Source: Xiphophorus maculatus
Lineage: Eukaryota; Chordata; Actinopteri; Cyprinodontiformes; Poeciliidae
Assembly (NCBI RefSeq): GCF_002775205.1
Contig: NC_036462.1
Location: 29,701,084-29,765,083, forward strand
DNA length: 64,000 bases
Reading direction: 5' to 3'
The position numbers were made by a program, and so were the translations under genes. A model generated the notes under the pieces. The model was not told the origin of the DNA and searched no databases. It saw only the letters and a list, made by a program, of their open reading frames with translations. This document shows positions 59,115-64,000 of the stretch, piece after piece (within the stretch, counting starts at the first letter, position 1; every line of letters starts with the position of its first letter).

Positions 59115-60180
59115 GTATCTCACACCATCATTTATGCATGAAAAAATTACAGTACAACTGCAGCATAGCAAGAAATCTGTGGTGTGGGGGGCAATCCAGT
59201 TTGCCTCAGCTTCCTCAGAGAAGAGGAAGCTGTTGGAGAACCTTCTTCCTGATGCTGAAGGTATTGATGGTCCATGTCAAGTCCTTGGAAATCTAGACAT
59301 CAAGGTACTTGCTTTGAACCATTTCCATAAGACTCCCATTAATGAATATTGGAACAAGGGTGGTTTCCATCCTCCGAAGGTCAATGATGAGATCCTTGAT
59401 CCTCCTTGCACTGAAGCAGAGGTCGTTCTATAGGCACCAGCCCACTACCCTGTTGACCTCCTGCCAATAGGCTGAGTCATTTCTGTGGTGTTTCAGTATC
59501 AGTTTATTGCTGTGTTGTCTTCAGCAGACTGGATGTTCAGCTGAGCAGTCAGGTGTGTTTAGTGAGCCCTGAGGTGCACCAGCGTTCAGAGTGACAGGGC
59601 AGATGGATTTATGTGGATTCTGACAGTCAGTAGTTTGTCTGTCTTGAAACCCAGAATGTAGCTCCAGAGAGACGGTGTTATACCAAGCATTAAGAGTCTG
59701 TCTTACAGTCTCTGCGGTACTATAATAGTAAATACAGAGCTAAAGAGTAGCGGGCCCGACTTTCTAAGTGGTTGAGATGATCACTATTGACACTACATCT
59801 AAAAGAGTGATTCGTCCTGAAGGCAAACTGATCTGGGTCCACCTTTCTGTGGCTGGTCTTCTTTATCTGTGCTATGACCAGAAACCACTGGTCATTAGAG
59901 TAATTAGAGTGGTCAGAGTGTGTTTTCAGACATACTCAGACCACAGCCTGGGACGGCAAAGTGTTGGAAAGACCGGTCTGCATCTCGGTGAGTAATTGGA
60001 CACACTCCTTCAGCACCCTTCCAGTGATGATGTTTGGGTCTATTGCTTTAATGTCCTGCACATTCACCCTTAGCTTCCTCTGCAGGCTGAGAGGTGGATT
60101 AGCTAGGATCAAAACGTATTCGTGTGTTAGTGCCAACACACACTGGACCCGCTTCGGCATCTAACCCAACAGGAAGTTGC
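59115..60180 (-). mobile_element. Decayed non-LTR retrotransposon (reverse transcriptase region), antisense
   Basis: Reading the minus strand from high to low coordinates gives successive RT blocks: IITGRVLKECVQLLTEMQTG and LPSQAVV (about 60090-59936), DPDQFAFRTNHSFRCSVN (about 59840-59775), LNAGAPQGSLNTP (about 59600-59550, the RT GAPQG motif), a DLRRMETTLVPIFINGS block (about 59390-59330) and DLTWTINT with a KKVLQQLPLL-like block (to about 59210). These follow the order of Jockey/Rex-type fish LINE RTs. Many stops and frame shifts; the FADD-type active site is not recognisable. Dead. Confidence 0.8.
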
Positions 60181-60551
60181 GTTGGATGATATACACAGAA
60201 ATTAGAAGAGTAATTAGAGTTAATGGGGCCTTGCAGACCACAATCAACCAAAGTAAAATGATTCCGCTTTGGGATGAAATACAAACCTAAATATTTTACT
60301 CACAAAAAAGACAGTGAGTAGGAGCTTAGACGTATTTAAAAAAGTAAGAACGAAGTAGTAATCTTGTCTGAGCAGCTTTGAGTTCACTGCCGGACCAACG
60401 TTTGCGTGTGCTGGAGGGATTTCTGGCATGTACTCTGAGGTGAATGCTCACTCTCTCTGGACTCCAGTTGTCTTTTGACGAACCGTTGAGTCAGAACCTG
60501 TTTTTATGTCAGGTAAAAAACAGAATGTAAAAAGTTGAACACCAGCAGTGA

Positions 60552-60760
60552 CACTTGGCCTTGATGAGCCCGTCAAATCCAGACTTCAATCCCATGAGAA
60601 TCAGTAACAAGATTTTATGTCTTTTGTCAACATACAGTATGTTTTGTCATATGTCTTGGCTCAAAAGATTTGAGCTTTTGCGCCATTAAGAACTGGCTTG
60701 AGTCAGGTTCAGTCTCTAGATGTGCAAACTTGGCAGAGACCTTTGACCTATGACCCAACA
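60552..60760 (+). mobile_element. Tc1-like element, 3' fragment
   Basis: CCCGTCAAATCCAGACTTCAATCCCATGAGAATC corresponds to the SP-NPIENxW coding block of Tc1 transposases, and TTCAGTCTCTAGATGTGCAAACTTGGCAGAGACC to the C-terminal block. Same orientation and family as 58975-59113, so both are halves of one copy split by the LINE. Confidence 0.75.
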
Positions 60761-60980
60761 GCTTCTACCCAGAAATTGGGTTATGAAAATAACCCAAATA
60801 ACCCAAACATTTAATTTTACTTTTAAGATATTTTTAAGTCAAGTATGATTCAAAATTTTAAACCTGATAGAATGATAAAAACCACCTAAATTTAATGGTT
60901 TTAATATACTATTGTCAATCTAAACTTAATATTTAACTATTAAAATCCCTGTTTTTTCCCTTATCTTTTGGCGCCGGATA

Positions 60981-61010
60981 CTTGACAACCACTGGAGGAA
61001 GGTTGTCAAG
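60981..61010. repeat. Perfect 10-bp hairpin upstream of the orphan ORF
   Basis: CTTGACAACC and GGTTGTCAAG with a ten-base spacer, ending 51 bp before the ATG of the 61062 ORF. The reading frame stays open through it (from a stop near 60925), so coding could begin further upstream. Confidence 0.7.
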
Positions 61011-61061
61011 ACACTATTTCCTGGTGTCGAATTTGATATAAATAATTCTCAAGACGACAGC

Positions 61062-61748
61062 ATGGACTACGATGTTTATCTTTTCAATGGGAAGCAAACT
61101 ACACTGGATGGAGAAAACTCAGAGCAAACGGAGTTTTCAGAAGAGGATACTCTTGAAGATATGACTGTAGTACAGAACAACATCTCCAATCTTTCTAAAC
61201 GCTGTGACTTATCAGGCCATTGTGGGAGTTTTCAAAGAGTTCAGTCTGAAAACCCAACTTTGGAGAAAAAGGCATTTGAAGACAAGACGCATGTAGAGAC
61301 TGTCCTCTTAGGGAACAACTTAGCTAATTTTCCCAAAGAAGAAACTTCCCTGGATGGGGAAAAGACGGTCGAGTCTAAAAAGTCAACCACTGCTTTAACA
61401 AAAGCAGCTTTAGAAGACTGGACCCATGTAGAGAAATCTCTCCCAGGGATCGATTTCTCTGAGCATAAAGCAGAAACTTCCCCAGCTGGGGAAGTTTGCA
61501 GTGAAAAGAAGCAAACTTCAGAGGTTGAGTCCAAAGACTCAACCTTTGATCTGACGAAAGCGGCCTTAAAAGACCAGACCAGATCTGTCGTAGGGGACAA
61601 TTACCCCAATCTTCCCAAATCTCCCAAGATCCAAAGACCCATTTTACCCGGTTGCAACATTTGCAACGAAGAGGAAAGACGTTGCGCAGAAATGAGCAAA
61701 TGTTCATTCAGATGTTGCACTAAAAAATTTTGTTGCACCGCATTTTGA
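61062..61748 (+). CDS. Unrecognised 228-codon ORF with internal repeats and Cys-rich tail
   Basis: I do not recognise this protein. It is acidic/polar, has no signal peptide or membrane segment, and contains three to four diverged repeats of about 45-55 residues built on S-T--LTKAALEDWTHVE--L-G and ET-PAGE, for example at about residues 62-100, 107-150 and 166-195. The last 31 residues hold nine cysteines (CNIC, then CAEMSKCSFRCC and FCC), ending in TAF. It is the longest open frame in the distal 11 kb and unbroken, but the frame also stays open about 130 nt upstream, so the first ATG may not be the start; it could be the last exon of a larger gene. Several short palindromes lie in it. It may be a lineage-specific gene, a captured gene fragment or part of an unknown mobile element. 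A broken copy of its middle lies at 61862-62018. Confidence 0.4.
   Translation: MDYDVYLFNGKQTTLDGENSEQTEFSEEDTLEDMTVVQNNISNLSKRCDLSGHCGSFQRVQSENPTLEKKAFEDKTHVETVLLGNNLANFPKEETSLDGEKTVESKKSTTALTKAALEDWTHVEKSLPGIDFSEHKAETSPAGEVCSEKKQTSEVESKDSTFDLTKAALKDQTRSVVGDNYPNLPKSPKIQRPILPGCNICNEEERRCAEMSKCSFRCCTKKFCCTAF
61474..61497. repeat. 24-bp perfect palindrome inside the orphan ORF
   Basis: Twelve-base half-site AAACTTCCCCAG followed at once by its complement. In the duplicated copy downstream the outer nine bases are kept (61962-61970, 61977-61985) with a six-base non-pairing centre. Confidence 0.85.
61522..61545. repeat. 10-bp hairpin with CAAA loop inside the orphan ORF
   Basis: AGGTTGAGTC and GACTCAACCT flank a four-base loop. 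It lies within codons for EVESKDST. Confidence 0.75.
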
Positions 61749-61787
61749 CCGACACCATGTTACATCTGTCACGCTCCTCCTGATTTC

Positions 61788-62087
61788 GTCTTGGTCCAGT
61801 CTGTTGTCCAGATGAACACTGAGGTGTTCATATTGTTCAACAACCATCACTTCTTCTCCCATCTATAAAGTCAACCTCTGCTTTAACAAAAGCAGCTTTA
61901 GAAGACTGGACCTATGAAGAGAAATCTGACCCAGGGATCGATTTCTCTGAGCCCAAAGAACAAACTTCCCTGGCTGGGGAAGTTTGCAGTTAAAAGAAGC
62001 AAACGTCAGACTCTTTAACAAAAACAGAGGTTGAGTTTTTAGCTGGGAGAAGAAGTGATGGTTGTTGAACAACAGACTGGACCAAGA
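61788..62087. repeat. 300-bp foldback enclosing a duplicated ORF segment
   Basis: The left arm has three blocks whose inverse complements lie in the right arm: 61788-61807 with about 62069-62087, 61835-61861 with 62044-62070 (27 of 27 bases), and 61871-61880 with 62025-62034. A small hairpin (ATGAACAC/GTGTTCAT, about 61812-61831) interrupts the left arm between the first two blocks. Confidence 0.8.
61862..62018 (+). pseudogene. Broken direct duplicate of part of the 61062 ORF
   Basis: This stretch is a direct repeat of about 61374-61530, offset 488 bp, close to 88 percent identical by eye. It would encode ALTKAALEDW, then GIDFSE and AGEVCS, but ends at a TAA where the ORF reads GTGAAAAG. No start codon or frame continuation. 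It is the loop region of the 61788-62087 foldback. Confidence 0.75.
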
Positions 62088-64000
62088 TGGGTCTTTGGGC
62101 GTTGGGACAGAAAATCCTGATAAAATCGATGAAAGTTTTCAGTTGAAATGTGGAGCCTTTTTGCCAGGCGCTACTAGCTAATACCTTGCCAAATAAAACA
62201 CGACTAAATCTCCCGACTGCTCTTTGTGACCAACTGAACAAATTAAATGTAACTTGTGCCTCTCTGGAAACAAGCTGCCATCAGCGTTCCTCTCATTACA
62301 TCTCTGCCGTTTCCAAAGACTCCCAGCTGTGCGCCATCCTGCAGGAACATCCATGAAACATTCCTTGCACCGTAAATGCTCCCATTCACCCCCCACCCCC
62401 ATTTTCACCACCATTTTTACTGACTTACTCACCGACGACGGGCTTTGTTTGGCACGTAGCATAAGGACGGGTGACCGAAAATAGCCTCCGGTGGGACAAA
62501 AGTCTGGCAGAGCTCAATTATAGCTGGCTTTTTTTGTGAATCCTCGATTCAAGCATTGTAATGAAAAGCAGGCCTTTACTGGACATCTGCGGCTCTAATT
62601 TGGGCTCAAGGGTGCGCAGGGTGATAACACCGGGCACAATAGCGAGCAGGAAGGACACATTTGGCTTATCTGTGTGGCTGTCAGGCTTGATAACAGAAGT
62701 TCCCCATTATACGTCTTTACTATCTTTTCAGTTCGCATCCTTTAGTTTATACGAAACTAATGAGGTGACAGAGTAGGTAATTTTCCTCTAAATCTTTACA
62801 GCAGTTAATCAGTGACAACAGTGTGTGTGCGTGTGTGTGTGCATGTAAGCTTTTAGTCCAGTTAGTTAAATGGATTGGATTCTGCTCATTTTTTGTCAGA
62901 AAGTGACAAATAAAATCGTCTTTAGACACACAGGACTGGAAGGGACCCATCGGTGAAGTCAAGATTAAAATGATCAATATCTTCTACTGTGATTGTGTGA
63001 CTTAGCTGATATTTTAGTTCACACAACAATGAATAATGTTTTTGTTTGACAACTTCCTTTTAGAAAAAATGTTTATGATAAAAAAAAAAAAACCTTCATA
63101 TTTTGAGCTAAGTTTGAGACGACAAACAAAATAAGAGTTGGAATACGAGCATTGATAGGTCCGTAACCGTTAAAACAAACAGGGTGAAAATGTGAACATT
63201 TCCTAAGATTTGGCACTTTCTGTCAATAAGTGTTGTCAGTATCAATCTGATTGATTGATATTATTGATTGATTTTTACATGAAAAAAGTAAAAACTTTGT
63301 ATGCTGCCACAATTACACAGATGCCACTTAAAATCCCAGATGATATACATGAAAGTTTCTGTCAATAAATTTTTTTTTAAAGGATATGAATGTTTTTACT
63401 GTAAAAATATTTCCATCAGGGATCAGTGCCGTCAATAATCGGCATGCAGACCTCACACTTCTCTAGAAGCTGAAAGCATCTGTTTCAATCAGCTTATCCA
63501 AACACATCCGACTGTATTTATCGCTCAACTAAAGCGGCCCGCCGCACAAACCTCCTGCTTTTCAGGCGTTTGACATTTGCAATTCATGCCGCCATCGGCT
63601 GCATACGGATTCATCCCCATCCCAACAAGTTGCCATTCATCATCAGGAACAGTGCGCCTCTTCTCTCCTCCCCCCCCCGTTGAGCTGACACGTTGATGCA
63701 CAGGATAGGCTCGTAAAGAATGCATAAACCACGCAAAACCTCCAGCCGCAGCAGTCTTATCTCCGTTCGGTTAATCAATAACGCTTGCGAAAGCTGCTCC
63801 ATCCAGAGACACGGACCTGACTGGATTTATTTATTTTTTTCATATGGCAGCATCATGCTGACTCTCTTTCTCTCTCCCTTTCACACATCAGCATCCACTT
63901 TTAATCGCGGTATCTGGCCTCGCCGCGGCTCGTCAAGAGCCTCACGGTCCTGTCAGTGTGGGCTTGCGGAGAGGGGATAAGAGCTCTTACTGCTGCGCTG
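62088..64000. other. Distal flank, no gene recognised
   Basis: Complex, non-repetitive stretches at about 62540-62720 and 63410-63990 alternate with AT-rich sequence and a (TG)n tract (62820-62842). No exon with family resemblance was seen. The complex stretches may be conserved non-coding DNA or lie in an intron of a gene beyond the window. Confidence 0.5.

Noticed and set aside
59113..59433. Plus-strand 106-codon frame
   Set aside because: The opposite strand shows reverse transcriptase blocks, so this frame is the antisense of a LINE relic.

Overview
The window is vertebrate nuclear DNA and almost certainly teleost. It has multi-exon genes with GT-AG introns, an AT-rich intergenic background, dinucleotide microsatellites, and many fish-type interspersed repeats (Tc1-like and hAT-like elements, non-LTR relics). 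Four recognisable vertebrate genes lie in the order grm6 (+, 5' part outside the window), traip (-), mon1a (+), mst1r/RON (+). Exon boundaries were read by hand from splice sites and reading phase. The three complete genes each close in frame: traip 448 aa, mon1a 521 aa, mst1r 1375 aa.

Layout. 1-7.2 kb holds the last eight coding exons of a group III metabotropic glutamate receptor, best matched to mGluR6. 7.2-10.3 kb is the convergent grm6/traip 3' interval. 10.3-14.5 kb is traip (RING E3 ligase) on the minus strand in 15 coding exons. 14.5-18.5 kb is the divergent traip/mon1a interval, with promoter-like motifs at both ends, including a pair of inverted CACGTG boxes before mon1a. 18.5-25.5 kb is mon1a (Rab7 GEF subunit), whose introns carry three perfect hairpins. 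27.7-52.4 kb is mst1r, with a GC-rich first exon, a 5 kb first intron and 20 coding exons giving a full-length RON-type receptor tyrosine kinase. 52.4-64 kb is gene-poor: a small transposon inserted in a (TA)n tract, a Tc1 relic interrupted by a reverse-oriented LINE relic, an unrecognised 228-codon ORF with internal repeats and a cysteine-rich tail (61.06-61.75 kb), a duplicated and broken copy of part of that ORF inside a foldback, and several complex stretches that could be conserved non-coding DNA.

The genes do not form an operon. Their functions differ: synaptic signalling, replication-stress ubiquitin ligation, late-endosome Rab exchange, and MSP-receptor signalling. traip, mon1a and mst1r are also neighbours on human chromosome 3p21, so that trio is conserved synteny; grm6 is not part of that human block.

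The most interesting items are (1) a possible extra 252-bp cassette exon in the mst1r ectodomain, phase-matched on both sides and open for 84 codons, (2) the repeat-bearing, Cys-rich orphan ORF and its palindromes and partial duplication, and (3) a CLEAR-like E-box pair in front of mon1a.
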